A DNA stretch of 64,000 nucleotides from Bemisia tabaci (lineage: Eukaryota; Arthropoda; Insecta; Hemiptera; Aleyrodidae). The translations under genes were made by a program, and so were the position numbers. The notes beneath the pieces were generated by a model that was not told the origin of the DNA, searched no databases, and worked only from the letters and a program-made list of their open reading frames with translations. How positions within the stretch are numbered: position 1 is the stretch's first letter; every line of letters begins with the position of its first letter. Shown piece after piece: positions 23,781 through 36,210 of this stretch. Location: NCBI RefSeq assembly GCF_918797505.1, contig NC_092793.1, positions 6,520,366 through 6,584,365 of the forward strand, given 5' to 3'.

Positions 23781-24003
23781 CAGGGTGATTCAAAAGTCTC
23801 GCACCATACCTGTAATCCCTTAAGTTCTTGCCCTTGTTCAAAGTCGTCCCTTTAAAATTTTGAAGGCTCCAAAAAGTCGTTTTCTTGGGTCTACGAGCAC
23901 TCAAAAAATTTCATTTCTCTATCTATCTATCTCAGTACAATTTGTTTAGAAGTTATGGAAATGATACCTGGCACTGGTGGTGCGGGACTTTTTGATCACC
24001 CTG
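23781..24003. mobile_element. mariner/Tc1-type MITE at TA
   Basis: TA flanks both ends. Termini are CAGGGTGATTCAAAAGTC / GACTTTTTGATCACCCTG. The TA TSD and CAGGGTG termini fit the Tc1/mariner superfamily. 223 bp, no transposase. Confidence 0.85.
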
Positions 24004-24403
24004 TAGAATACTTCTCGATGCGAGAATCTCAATAACGCGTAATTGCTCCACGCAAATGATAAAGTTAAGAGTTAATTGCAGAATTTTCTGATACACCCAT
24101 CGCTGATTTTATGATCCCTTCAGAGACAACTCTTTTCACCTCAGCAACTGTTTGCAACACATCCTTAAGACATTGAATGACCGCCAACACTGAACGAGAA
24201 ATTCGACAACGTGGTGTGCCAGGTAATGTCTCTATTTAAAATAGGCACTTGAGCCGCCTGAAGTGAAGGCCCTTCTTGACGAGTCCAGCTAATGACATCA
24301 ATTAGCCGTAAATGGCGAACCCAAAGAAAACCAGCGAAATGAGTCACATCCGCTTCTCGGATTGGTCGAAAGAGTCGGCAAGCTCTTACAATCGACTGAT
24401 TCA

Positions 24404-24454
24404 TACGGAAAAAAATAGGATAGTCATCACAATCAGCCGCTGGACTATCCTATT
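24404..24454. repeat. Short perfect hairpin (21-nt arms)
   Basis: ACGGAAAAAAATAGGATAGTC pairs with GACTATCCTATTTTTTCCGT across a 7-17 nt loop. It could be a minimal MITE or a strong RNA stem. Confidence 0.7.
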
Positions 24455-25759
24455 TTTTCCGTGTAATGATCACGTTATTAAATCCGATGGTTCTACTTGG
24501 AGAAAATGAACTCTTTAAATATCGATCGTTTTGCGACGCTTTTCAAGACCGGCGCAATTTAATGATCATATATTGACCGGTGTAACAACTAAATTGGTTT
24601 TGTGGCGAGCTTCGCGGAGAGTAAAGGATTCGTGCGAGCTTCAGGATTACAAATGGGTTAAAGAGCGAATTTATTTTTTTTATTATAAACCTGCAATCTG
24701 CAATTTTGCACTACCGTAATCCCTCCAGGAAAAGTTAATTTTCTGACAAAAGGTAGGGTAGCTTTGGACAGCTTTTCCAGTATTACTTGGTTTTTCCTCA
24801 TCAGTTTTGACTATAACACAAAAAATTAACAAATTTTCGCCTGTATAAAGTAAGCTTCATTATCAATTTGGTCGTATTTCGAATAATTTCCGATATGAAC
24901 GTGTAAGGCGTAATTGTACCGCGCTCTTAAAAATAATTATAATCTGCTCCCATATTGAGGATACGAGTGAATTAACTTGTAGTGCAAATTAAGAGACACC
25001 AATCTAAGGGCAATACAATGTGATCCTGAGTCAATAATTAGTGTCACTTAGAATAACTTTAAAGTTAATCAGTCTACTTGGAGTCAGTTTGGGTCAAATT
25101 GATTAAAATGAAGTCAAATTGGATTCGGAAATAGAAACAAAGCTAATTTGATCCCATCTTCAATATGCCATGGAAATGTTCTATAAATTTTAACATAGCA
25201 TACAATTAAAAAGGAACCAAAATGCTTCGTAAAATATTTTTAGATACATCTTTTTGTATTTTTGGATCTTTTTAATTAAATAGGCTGGTGCGGACCGACG
25301 AACCTCTCTAGTTCCAGCTGCCTAAAACTTACTACGAAGGCGGTCGCAATGCTAGAGAGTGTCTTGTAATGCAATGTTTTCGGAATATTTGTTATAAATT
25401 GCATTTGAAGTATTTAAAATGTAGAGATATTACCTAGTCCGTCTATCTGCTGTCCGGTAGAGGATAATTTTTAAATTACTGCTAAAACACAATGATAAGT
25501 ACATGATAAAACGAATGACCGTGGGTAGCGCTGAGTGCCGATAGGATATTTCTCGGTTGCGGTATATCAAAATCTCCAATGCTAATTTATCCTTAGGAAA
25601 CCATCCGTAATTTTACGTTTTTAGCATTGTAAAATCACACAGAATATTCGGGTACAAAATTACATACATTTGCTTTAATCATAACAGATGAAACGTTAGA
25701 GCAGATTATGAGACACTGCAATCAAGATATGCCTCTTCTGTATCCAGCGCTTCAATTAC
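24455..25759. other. AT-rich non-coding stretch
   Basis: No gene or clear repeat seen. Confidence 0.5.
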
Positions 25760-26042
25760 TCGCCTCGCTGCATGTCTTTCATTCCGCCGAATGCGCCTTC
25801 AATAGCCGTGACGGCAACATGAGCGGCTTGGGAGTACGAATAGTTGCGCGCGGTTATTTTGCCACTTTTGCCCCGTCCCGGTAAGGAACACACGCTGATT
25901 CCTCACCTCACTGCGTGTCTCTCATTCCATCGAGTTCGCCTTCAATAATCGTGAACGCAATATGTGCAGCTTCAGAGCACGAATAGCTGCTCGCAGTACC
26001 GCTATCCCTTTTGATTTTTCTATGCGAGGAACACGCGTTGAT
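25760..26042. repeat. Diverged tandem duplication, ~142-bp unit, two copies
   Basis: Both units run CTCRCCTCRCTGC, GTCT(T/C)TCATTCC, GCCTTCAATA, CGAATAG(T/C)TG and end with AGGAACACRCGYTGATT. No ORF spans both. Confidence 0.78.
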
Positions 26043-26878
26043 TAGTCAAAATTAAAGGGAGGAGTGGGAGGAGGAGCCGGATGAAGGAAAAGGAAGAGAG
26101 GATGGAGTAGAACATAATAATAAATATCTAGTTTTCTTCAAAAGCTTCAAAATATGAGCAGACTGTTTGCGGCGTTACAACACTGTTCACACCGGAGTGA
26201 TTGGTATCATTCTTAGGTACGTATTTTACTCTTTAATATAAAATCATAAATGTAAAGCGTAACGCATAACACCTTAGGTGCGAAGCGCTTCGAGAGGTCG
26301 GACCGCAAGGCGGTCAGAGGGCGCACCCCCTAGTTTCTGACGATAAGATAGCTATGTCAGCGGAAATTTTTCTCAGATACACGAAAAAATGGCTAATTCG
26401 CTGAAAAAGGCTCGCAATGAGAAAGAGGCAACTCGGAGAGGAGAATCTTCTGAGAGGGGAGGCGGAAGGACAATAAAAAACAATAAAAGAATCAGTGCAA
26501 ATAAACCGACGAGAGGGGGAGGGGGAAATTAGTGATGAATAGGGAATGAGAGGCTAAGCTATGAATAACAAGGACCAGGCAGGAGTTTTGACGCGGCACA
26601 TATTCGCCGTTTTATCGGGGCCGATTGATAAATCTCCTCCCGCGGAAAACACAATGATTTTGTTGGGCAAATACAATTATTCGGGCCCGTGGCCGAGGGA
26701 GGGGCGAAGGGACGAAGGGAGGGGGTGCGGCGTGCGGCGTCACGTATCGACCGCGTCGCGCGGGACTCCTCCACTGGGATCCCCGCGCATCCCCGGGTCC
26801 CTTCGCGTTGCCACTTCCTTCCCTATATCCAACTCACTTTCCACAGCTTTCATAATCATCCCTTAAACAGCTCCGTTG
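26043..26878. other. Purine-rich and GC-rich non-coding stretch
   Basis: A/G-rich from 26050 to 26540, then a GC-rich patch (26690-26800). Overlapping frames are composition-driven. Confidence 0.45.
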
Positions 26879-27292
26879 CACTGAAAAAAAAATCTCGGTG
26901 TATTTACTAAGAAAAGGGTAAAATTACCAAGAATTCAGGGTTCTATTTGATCCCAGTTTTTTCTTGGTAAAATTACCATTTATGGAATTGGTAATTTTAC
27001 CGAGAAATCCCGGTAAAATTATTGAACTTTCTCGGTAATTTTACTGGACCCCGGTAAAAACGCCAATATTTTTTATCGACTGTGGTAGAATTACCGAGAT
27101 AAAATGGCAAAAGTTACCGGGAATTGATTACCAATAAAAGTGATATTCTTACCTGAAAAAAACAGTAAAAATACCGGTTTTTAGGTAAGCTTACCGGTCT
27201 GTCTTGGTAAAATTACCAATAATTGGTAAAAAAGTGAGATGGTAAAGGTACCAACGGACCTAGGTAAAAACGCCGAGAATTTTTTTTCAGTG
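26879..27292. mobile_element. GGTAAAATTACC-rich CACTG MITE, copy 2
   Basis: 414 bp. Ends CACTGAAAAAAAAATCTCGG / TTTTTTTTCAGTG with TG on both sides. Confidence 0.93.
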
Positions 27293-28043
27293 TGGGGCCG
27301 TCCTTAAGTTACGTAACGCTCTAGGGGGAGGGGGATTGAGGAGAGTGTCACGCAATTTTTTTTACGTGTCAACGCATAGGAGCCCATCGGACTTGGAGTA
27401 CCTTTATAGGGAGAGTATGGACAACTCAAAAATTTGGAGGTTAGGTTTGATCAGGTCATGTAGCTCTTGGGGCCCAAGAGGGCAACCAATATATGAACTC
27501 GATCTATCCAGTGGTACTAATTTTCACAATAGTAAACTGTGAAAGTACAGGTAAACTGATAAAAAATTATATAAGCCCGTATAAAACTTTGATTCCCCAT
27601 AAATTTTCTCAGTTCCAAAGCCTTCATCCTCCAAGACGCTTGTTTACAATGCGCTGTCGGCCATATCGATTAATCTTTCAAGTGCATAGGTTAGCAGAGG
27701 CCAACTCCAAACTAAGATATTGAATGTGTCTTGATGCGTGAATTTCAAACCGCGAGTATGATTCGACAAAACATATAACCCAGGAAATGGATTCTTGCAA
27801 GGGGTTACGATTGCCTTTGCAAAAATTGCAGATCACAAGAGAAAAATTCCATTCTTTTGAAAAAGGTTGAGGGGTGCGCAAGGTTACTTTAAAATATTCA
27901 AACCCTGAAATTTTTGTCTTTCATATTTTAAATTTTTGTCGCGGCGTATTAATCCTCGCTAGCATCAACTTTCAGAATTGGACGTATTTCTATAAAACGG
28001 GACCGTGTGCATTAAGACATTAGCCCTGAGACCCTTATGGCCT

Positions 28044-28312
28044 GGTTATACACGCTCAAATTTCCGTCAAATTCCGATCAAAATAATGACCAAGATGGCG
28101 GTCAAGAGTTATCTAGATTGATGAGTAAAATTAATTAAAACAGCGTGTTGATTGAAATAAGCATGAAATAAGCACGGTTGTGTGGAAATCAGATGAAGGA
28201 TGAGCCCCACAGCTCCATCATCTACCAACAAATTTTTGCAGGCCGCAGAAATTTGATGGTAGATGGCCAGTCACCATTTGATCGAAAATTGATGGAATTT
28301 GAGCGTGTGACC
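28044..28312. mobile_element. GGTTATACACGCTCAAAT foldback
   Basis: 269 bp. GGTTATACACGCTCAAATTT on the left, GGAATTTGAGCGTGTGACC on the right. No ORF. Confidence 0.78.
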
Positions 28313-28445
28313 AACACAATAAGAATACATGCATAACAGGGCTTACGTCATAATGCACAAGCACATAGTTCCTTTTGATAGAAATGAGTCCAATAATTGT
28401 ACTGTTGAATTTTACTCGCGCTTCATGATAACGGTTTTTTTTATA

Positions 28446-28570
28446 GGTCCAGTTACACGATCAAATTGAGCCACCAAACTGAAGCTCTGATTGGTGGAAA
28501 AAGACCTGAGGTGAGGATGCGACCAACGAGAGGCCCAATTTGATGGTTCAATTTGATCGTAACCAGGTTC
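28446..28570. mobile_element. GGTTACACGATCAAATTGA foldback
   Basis: About 125 bp. GTTACACGATCAAATTGAGC pairs with GGTTCAATTTGATCGTAACC. Confidence 0.72.
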
Positions 28571-28845
28571 CAAAGCGCTCTATCAATGCGCCTTCCTGCT
28601 TCCTCCCTTAATTATAATATAAACCAAATATGGCCATCGTAAGGGAACCAGCTGCTTAAGAAACGGCTGAAAGGTTCTTCTGATTGGTTGATAAAAGGAA
28701 GCAAGATCGATGCGGAAGAGGTTAAGATCACGCACGTTACAATTTCGCCTTCAATCTTTGAGGTAGGCTAGAGGACTTACTTTTCGTGGCAAAATAAAAG
28801 TAGTCACTCCAGCTTTTTATTGCTTACACGAGGGGTGTACTCGTA

Positions 28846-29087
28846 CTGCCGTGCTATGGAAGAACGCCGTATGAACCTTTAGACGCAGCCAAATTTCCTT
28901 AGATAATCACGAATTTTCGGAATATTTTTCTACCAATTTTTCAAATACTTTTGTTCGCAATTTCACCTCAAGTTCGTGAAAAATTTCTCTGAAAAATATT
29001 CATGACTGTCCTCAAAAATAAACATTTTATCGAGGGAAATTTGGCAACTCTCGAATGTTCATACGGCGTTTTTCCTTAGCACGGTAG
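28846..29087. mobile_element. CTGCCG foldback MITE, decayed TSD
   Basis: 242 bp. Starts CTGCCGTGCTATGGAAGAAC, ends TTAGCACGGTAG. Flanks CGTA and TGTA differ at one base. Confidence 0.87.
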
Positions 29088-29091
29088 TGTA

Positions 29092-30510
29092 GAGATCCGT
29101 ATCGGCAATTTTTAATCTTTAAAAATAAAGATGAAATAAAAAGACTGAGTTGGCAACAGCCGCGGAGGGAATATCGCTGACGGTTGCCCAAATCCTCGTG
29201 TTAACACTGTTCCGCGGATTTTCAGACAGGCTCCCGGGGTTTAATGAATCCCTGCCCCTTCGCTTCACTCTTTATCGCGGTCTCCGTGTTAATTTTTGAT
29301 ACGGTTTTTTGTTTCCGTTTCCCCTTCTCCTCCCCTCCCCTCTCCTCCCTTACTCGTTCCGTTGGACCGCGAATTGTCCCAGCCCGGCAATTCCGGCATA
29401 TCTCAAATACCGGTCGCAACACTCATGCAAAGAGTGTTTATCTCTGTGGAAAATCAAAAGTAGGTCTTATATTCAGCTGTCAAGCAATTTTGAGGTCACT
29501 CTCTAAAGCTGGGGTTTGATTATAGAAAAGATTTCACCCATTGGCATGACCTCCTGCATAACAGAAGAAAAGTTATAACTTTGCACGGAAAAATTTCGAC
29601 TCAACAGTCGGCTCTGAGCGAACTTTTAAGCAATGTATTGCACGATGCGGTAAAATTATAAAATTGGCTACGAGATTGACTGGCCCAAAGTATATCTAAA
29701 AATACTGTGAGAAATTTATAAAGTTGAAAGTTGGTGCATTCGTACTGGAAGTGTCTTCAAGATTTTTTTTGAAGGAGCTTTAAAGAAGTCAGGGACTTAA
29801 ACGAAACGAAAGGAAAATAAGAGGATATATCAATGACAAATCTTATGATGATTTCACAAGATATCTAGTTTTGTATTATGATTTTTTTGCTTACTTATGT
29901 TTGACTTCATTTAGATGTCCGTCTCAAATATTTTTTTGCAAGAATGAGTACACTTTATAACTATGAACAAGCCGGAAGCTACCTATTTCTCCCTGATTCA
30001 GAAAACAAACACATGAAGAAACAATTATATAAATAGTCCCCTGGCTATTCTTAACTATTTTTATGATGAATTTTTCCAGAACTTTAAGGCGTTATTAAGC
30101 ATCTCATGAACAACTCATGAGGTTTTCATTTTTGAAAACTTTTTTGAATGTAACGACGAAAAAATTAGGTTATTCTTTTTTTCAAAACAAATGGAATTTT
30201 ATCGTAAATCATTACTTAAACACTGTTTTATTTTTTTAGAATATTCTCTATGAAGAAGGAAAAAACATGCATTACATAAATAAATGTAGTATTACGAAGG
30301 ATGAAGTAGACGAATATAGCATTGCACGTGTCTCACTATAACGCAAGTCTATATTATTCTGTTCCAGTTTTTAGGTCCTCTGAATTTACTTTACTCAGAA
30401 TACGTACATGACCAATCTTTTAAGCATGCTGGGCGCTTTTATCTAACTTAAAACTGGATGTTTTGAAAAAACATTCTCTTCATTGTGCCAAAAAATAAAA
30501 GGTTAAGTAT
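29092..30510. other. AT-rich non-coding stretch
   Basis: No gene or repeat recognised, apart from a CT-rich patch at 29305-29350. Confidence 0.5.
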
Positions 30511-30566
30511 TGAAATGAAACTTTTAAGATGAACTGTGCTGATGAAAGAAAATGACGGTTGGCCAT

Positions 30567-30795
30567 CACTGGAAAAAAAGTCGCTTGGATCTAGAGTTCA
30601 CACTCTTAAAAACATTGACAAGAAAAAATACTCTTTAGTCAATCGTACTTTATGCTGAAATCAAAAGAAAATCCGCCTAAATCAAGGGGCTCGGCTCTTT
30701 GATTCAAGGAAAAAACTGATTGAATTAAGAGTATTTTTTCTTGTCAATGTTTTTAAGAGTCTGGACTCTAGATCCAAGCGACTTTTTTTCCAGTG
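30567..30795. mobile_element. CACTGG / GGATCTAGAGTCC MITE, copy 2
   Basis: 229 bp. Ends CACTGGAAAAAAAGTCGCTT / AAGCGACTTTTTTTCCAGTG. Unusually, the flanks are also inverted for more than 50 nt (see findings). Confidence 0.85.
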
Positions 30796-31042
30796 ATGGC
30801 CAACTGTCATTTTCTTTCATCAGCACTGTTCATCTCAGAAGTTTCATTTTTTCCAGTGTATAATTAATTATCAATTGGAATAGAAATTGCAAAGCCACAC
30901 GCTTACATTTGATATTATTTTTCTCTTTTGCGTCGAGATAAGATAAACATTCAAAGACTCTTCGATTCTCATGTAGGTTGAGTGTTGCCGCGAGAATCAC
31001 CATAGGATATCGACGGTGAGTCGGTTTGCGCGCGCGATGAAT

Positions 31043-31168
31043 CACCACGTATGAAAATTTTAAGGAATGATATTGATTTGGTCTACTTCAAAAAAATAAA
31101 ATGCGAGCGTAGATTTTTAAACACCGCAAACGAGATACGTGGTTTGGTAGTTTCACCGTCGATATGCA
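31043..31168. mobile_element. CATCGACGGTGAAA foldback, right half
   Basis: Right half only, ending GCAAACGAGATACGTGGTTT and TTTCACCGTCGATATG. Confidence 0.6.
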
Positions 31169-31323
31169 AGTTTCATCGATAAAATTTCACTCATACTTTT
31201 TAGAGAATCTATACGGCATACAATTTCCGCATTGCGAACTTTCTTCGTCGTATAACAACTCATGTTCTTATGTCTAAACTTCGGATGACCTAAATGATGG
31301 GCCAGTGGCACTGATGTTTTCTT

Positions 31324-31590
31324 TTAATTAATAATGTATTGAAAATACAGTGTGTTCTGAATTTCTAGGATTTTTTTCGGATTTTTTTTTAAACCCAAAA
31401 TGGCCAAAAAACTTGGTTTTGAAAATGCCAAAAATGGGATCAGATATTTTCGATGGGCTCTGATGACGTAGTCGTACGGAGGAGACAGCGTGTGCTGATT
31501 AGCTGAAATCAGCTTCAAGTCCTACTACGTCAACTCGACTGTTAGTTTTTGACTGGCCGGATTTTTATTAGCCTTTGCTCCCGTTACAAG
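31324..31590 (-). repeat. Dispersed repeat without inverted ends, copy 1
   Basis: Reverse complement matches 54305-54590 through AACAGTCGAGTTGACGTA, CCATTTTTGGCATTTTCAAA and AATCCGAAAAA. About 270 bp. Confidence 0.7.
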
Positions 31591-31701
31591 TACTTTTTTG
31601 AAATTTTTGATACAATTTTTTTTCTTTTTTTTCGAGTAATTTATCGTGAGAGAAACCTCACTATAATCCTGTAAAAATGCCTGTCCACTGTCCTATTAAG
31701 C

Positions 31702-31851
31702 AGTGGCGTGGCATGTTTTGCAATTGCAAAATTCTGCAAAAAATTTCAAGGAATGATGTCAATTTGTTCTCCTTCAAAAAAATAACATAGAGGCGGAGAT
31801 TTTCAGACACTGCAAACGAGCTAAGTGATTGCGAACTTACGCCATCGATAT
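31702..31851. mobile_element. hAT-tip plus CATCGACGGTGAAA right half
   Basis: A CAGTGGCGTGGCATG tip at 31702 is followed from about 31724 by the right half of the foldback family (TTCAAGGAATGATGTCAATT ... GCCATCGATATG). Confidence 0.5.
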
Positions 31852-33760
31852 GTCATTCCTCGAGTCTTGTTGCGTTCTTTTATTTTATTACAAAAATTGA
31901 GTTTCTTCTTTAAAGTAACGCAATACATCGTGTCGGCGCGTTGACCCAGAGATTTTTCAACGTTGAATCCAAACTATAAATGACATTAAGGATGCTATAA
32001 CTAAGCAGAATTTAACCAACGAGCTTAATGTGCCAGTCACAGAGCACTCAACTCCGTAAACGTTACTTGAAATTTCGAATTAAAGTAGGTAAGCAATGTT
32101 TCAAAACACAAATGAAGAGAATCCAATTAGGATATCAAAACTTAATCAAAACTCAAACGAGCAGGAGAGAAGAACAAATATGATCCACTTGAGACGGTAG
32201 GAATGAGATGATTATTGGTTTGTCAATATCAATAATCACGCACTCTTTTTCTTTCCTTTCTCTCTCATTTCCGTTTGCTAGTTCCGATATAAAAAGCAAC
32301 AAGAGGCTAAATACCAATCCCCAAGTGGTAAAATCTACATTTTTGTTCAAATTTTAAAACTAGAAAAATTGTTTGACGTGGTGATTTGCCTGAAAAATTT
32401 TATTTTTGTGAAGAAAGTTATAAAGGAGGAATTTACTATCCTCCAAAATTTTGCGCGATTTTTATTCTCCCGGATGAATACTCATGCATGCACCTTCTTT
32501 TTTTATAATGCATATTATTAGTTTTCACTTTTGATAAAAACATTTTTAGAAACAAAACTAGCATACTTTTAAGAAGGGACGAATGCTATTCATTTTACAC
32601 ATTCAATCTACAGGTTATAGTCAAACACATTTTTACACCTATTGGGATATTTTCCATCGACTCACTAATGACTGCCCATGGTAATGTAGATACTGAATAA
32701 AACTTGCAAGAATAATTAAAGTATTGAGCTTCCAGCCGTATAGGCGTGTTTTACAAACTCTCGAAAGATGAAAGAATCTTTTTTGGTATACTTGCTGTTT
32801 CCAAAAATTTGAGACACAGTATAGTGACCAAGAAACAAAAATATATGTATATGGATTGATTAACACATAAGTCGAATTTACCCTTATGACCGTTGTGATC
32901 TGTGGGCGTAGGCTCAATTTTATAAAATGGCTAAGTTTTTGGTTACTATTCTGTCTCAAATTGTTGGAAACAGCAACTACACCACAGCTGAAAGCTCAAT
33001 ACTTTATTTCTTTCAATTATAAGCAGCCGAAAACCCAACAATTCTGAGCAACCTTTTATTCCCTATTACGTATCAAACTTCGAAGGATTCTTGATACACG
33101 TAAAGTACTTGAGTTTAGTTAAGAGAGAGAAAAATAATGTAAGAAAAATATTAATCAACTGCAATACTGATCTGTTGTATGGCATTTTTAGATCATAATT
33201 CAAAAGAAAACTTCATTACGAGAGCAAACACTTACATTTTCTAGAAATCGAGACAGTTCAAACGTAGAATAAGACCCTCCAAGAGTAGAGAAAAATTATG
33301 GAGGGAAATGGGAGGGAGAGGGGAGCTTAAGATAAGTTCTGACCGATTATTTACCTTTCATACCTATATTGCGCCGAAGATAAAAAAAAGAATCGAACTC
33401 CGATACGTATGAAAGAAACGTGCACTTTTTAAAGCGGTTAGATACCTATTCCCGTCTGGGGCCTCAAATTTCAAAGCAAAAACAAGCAGAATTGAAGAAT
33501 GTTTCCTGTTGCCTTTTGGGACTGTCGATTAAGTAAGCAAGGCACTTGGAGGGAAGGAATGTCAAAACTCAAGAGGTGCCTTAAAGAGAGAAGGGAGGGT
33601 CAAGCACTGCCTTACATGTCCATGGCAAAACGTCAGCTTGAAGAAATGCCGTTTTTAAATCAATACTTTTTTTGAAGTCTTCAAATTCTCTTTTATTCTA
33701 GATACATCATATCACAAGAATTGCCAAGTTTCATCTATCTCATTATCTTTCATTCCACAA
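31852..33760. other. AT-rich non-coding stretch
   Basis: No gene or transposon end recognised. The 106-codon minus frame 32639-32959 has no known domain. Confidence 0.5.
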
Positions 33761-33762
33761 TT

Positions 33763-33890
33763 GGACGTATTTCTGCCAAACGAAACTATGTGCATTAATT
33801 ATGACGTGAGTCCTTTTACGCCTATATTCTTATGTGTCTCAGGGCTCATATATCTTAATGCACATCGTTCCGTTTGGTAGAAATACGTCC
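33763..33890. mobile_element. GGACGTATTT foldback
   Basis: 128 bp. Ends GGACGTATTTCTGCCAAACG / CGTTTGGTAGAAATACGTCC, core with TGTGCATTAA. Abuts a GGACCGCG element on the right. Partial relatives at about 27977-28035 and 28320-28395. Confidence 0.8.
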
Positions 33891-33892
33891 AA

Positions 33893-34103
33893 CCAAGCCA
33901 CATGAGTATTGCCATATTAAATTAAGCAATTTAATTTTTACGTAAAAAGATTATCCGAATTTTTGTGTAAATATCAGTGAATTTACTTTCCTTAAAATTG
34001 TCAAAAGAATCTGCAAGAACATTCTCTTGTAAAAAATTGAATTGCCCCATTAAATTTGGCGATACCTGATGTGGTTTGGTTCCTTTTTGCTAAACGCGGT
34101 CCA
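33893..34103. mobile_element. GGACCGCG foldback MITE, left end truncated
   Basis: The left arm starts internally (CCAAGCCACATGAG) where the GGACGTATTT element ends. The right arm runs to AACGCGGTCCAA. Confidence 0.7.
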
Positions 34104-34394
34104 ATTACAAAGCGTCCATTACCCTCTAGATGTTTTTAGTTTCTTTTTCTCAGTTCGTGGATCACGCCGAGAGCAAAATATCGTGTCAATAGTAAACTGC
34201 TTACTAAGTGGCATAAATCGCGTACTGAAGACACGGCTTGAAACAGCTTGAAATTGTTGTCAGCTACGCATGGTCATCTTTGACGCAAGGTTTAGCTTAA
34301 ACCACAGGAGAATCTCACGGGGTCACGCACTCACGCGGAGGTTCGGCGATTTTGAGGATTTGGAGACGGCTTGGCTCCTTGACCACCTCCCACA

Positions 34395-34647
34395 CTGCCG
34401 TGCTAAGGAAAAACGCCGTATAAACATACGAGAGTTGCCAAATTTCCTCCAACAAATCGTTCATTTTTTAGGAGAATTATGAATATTTTCTCTCGAAATT
34501 TTCAGATAATTTAAATCTGATTGCGAAAAAAATTCTCCGAAAAATTGGAGGAAAAATATTTACAGATTTGCCCGAAAATTTGTATTTAATCAAAAGAAAT
34601 TTGGCAACGTCAGAGGGCTCATACGGCGTTCTTCCCTAGCACGGCAG
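34395..34647. mobile_element. CTGCCG foldback MITE, decayed TSD
   Basis: 253 bp. Starts CTGCCGTGCTAAGGAAAAAC, ends CTAGCACGGCAG. Flanks CACA and TACA. Confidence 0.87.
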
Positions 34648-34894
34648 TACAGACACAAGAAGGAGAATGACAATACGAGCGGTTGAGGTATCATGCACCA
34701 TTGTTTCCGTGCCACTCTTTTGACCTGTATGCTACCTCTTGTCAAACATAGTCTTTCAAGTTCAGCAAGAACGACGTAAATCCTGCGGGAACTTGGTGCT
34801 GATACGGGGTTCTTCCTGAACACAGAAGCAACCTGCGACGTGGTCACTTCACACTGACTGGCGAGCAGCGAGCTCGACCTATGAGAGTGCTATT

Positions 34895-35096
34895 CTGCCG
34901 TGCTAAGGAAAAGCACCGTATAAACCTTCAGGCGTTGCCAAATATCCTTTGGTGAGTCACGAATTTTTGGGAAATTAGTGCATATTTTCCTTCTAATTTT
35001 TCAGATAATTCTGTTCGCAAATTTTCCTAAAGTTACTGAAAATTTCAAGGAAAAATATTCATAGATTTCCTGAAAAATAAACATTTTATCGGAGGA
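34895..35096. mobile_element. CTGCCG foldback MITE, right end lost
   Basis: Starts CTGCCGTGCTAAGGAAAAGC. Homology stops near 35096 before the right arm, and unrelated AT-rich sequence follows. Confidence 0.78.
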
Positions 35097-35511
35097 CAAG
35101 TTAAAGTTTATTTGATTTTTTTTTTCATTAAAACACGGTTTTATTTCGTCTTCTGTAAAAATTTAGTTTTTCAAAAAAAATTCAGGTTTCAAAATCAACT
35201 GATTCTTGCGAATTTAAGGATGTCTTACACTAATGATCGATTTTGATTGGAGGAAGTATCTTCTTAAACCATTATTTATATCATGGTAAATTTTTGACGC
35301 GACTTTTCACCCTGCCTAACCTACCCAGCCTGCTGCCCTGTCAATGTTGAAGTATGAGCAACAATTCTCTTTCAGATATTCCACGAGGGAAGGTTGGCTG
35401 CCCTTTGACCTCTGTAGGGTATCCATGGAATGTGCGCCTACACGTCTACTCTTTACATGTCGACTCATAGTTTGTCAAAACGGACATTTTCTTGTTCTCT
35501 CATTAGGTTGT

Positions 35512-35956
35512 TGTTCCCTCACGAAAGAACGTAATTACATTTGAGAGGCTTGGAGGACAAGGCACACAAGTGAAGGTTTTGCTAATTCGAGAAATGCGTA
35601 TCTAAAGTTTCAAAATTACATGGAGTTCTAAGGCGGAAAAAAATTTAAACTCTTTTTTTTTATTTGTTGTGAATTTTTCACAGAATATACTTTCAAACTA
35701 AACTTTTCGTCGAGTTCATGAATAACTCAATTTTTTCAAAAACTGCTTTTGTGCGCCTTGCCCTCCTAACGCCTCATTTCAGTGCTGCCAAATGTCCCCT
35801 CGCAAATTGTATTTTTACCAGAAGAATCTTTGGCATTTCACTGATTTTTTTTCTGATCTCATGCAAAAATGAGAAAAAAAATTGAGCAAAATTGCACAGG
35901 TACTTATCTTGTAAATAATTGAATTGTCTGAGTCAATTTTGCGACCTTGGAATGTC
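35512..35956. mobile_element. ACGAAAGAACGTAAC foldback, interrupted
   Basis: The left end CCCTCACGAAAGAACGTAAT is separated from the remainder by a 233-bp GAGAGGCTTGG element. Removing that element and one ATTT restores the family sequence. Confidence 0.75.
35543..35775. mobile_element. GAGAGGCTTGG element, nested, 4-bp TSD
   Basis: Ends GAGAGGCTTGGAGGACAAGG / CCTTGCCCTCCTAACGCCTC. ATTT is duplicated at both sides (35539-35542, 35776-35779) within an older foldback. Confidence 0.85.
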
Positions 35957-35974
35957 GTCCAGGAAGCGACGACG

Positions 35975-36210
35975 CACAGTGGATCGAGTCAATCAGAGAG
36001 GTCGGACAAAACATTTGTGACTAAAACTGCAAATTTTGATGTTAATTTCGTCACATTTTTAAGTTTAAGGCGTGTTTCGAGAAGAAAATTTCAAGAGAAA
36101 ACCAATAGAGCCACTTTCAGAACTTCAAAGCTTCGTATGAACGGAGTTATAAGCGTTTAAAGTTCCCAAATTTTGTCCGACCTCTCCTATTGGCTCAATC
36201 AAAACTGTGC
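35975..36210. mobile_element. CAGTGGATCGAGTCAAT foldback, copy 1
   Basis: CAGTGGATCGAGTCAATCAG and GGTCGGACA on the left; TGTCCGACCTCTCCTATTGG and ACTGTG on the right. Confidence 0.75.
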
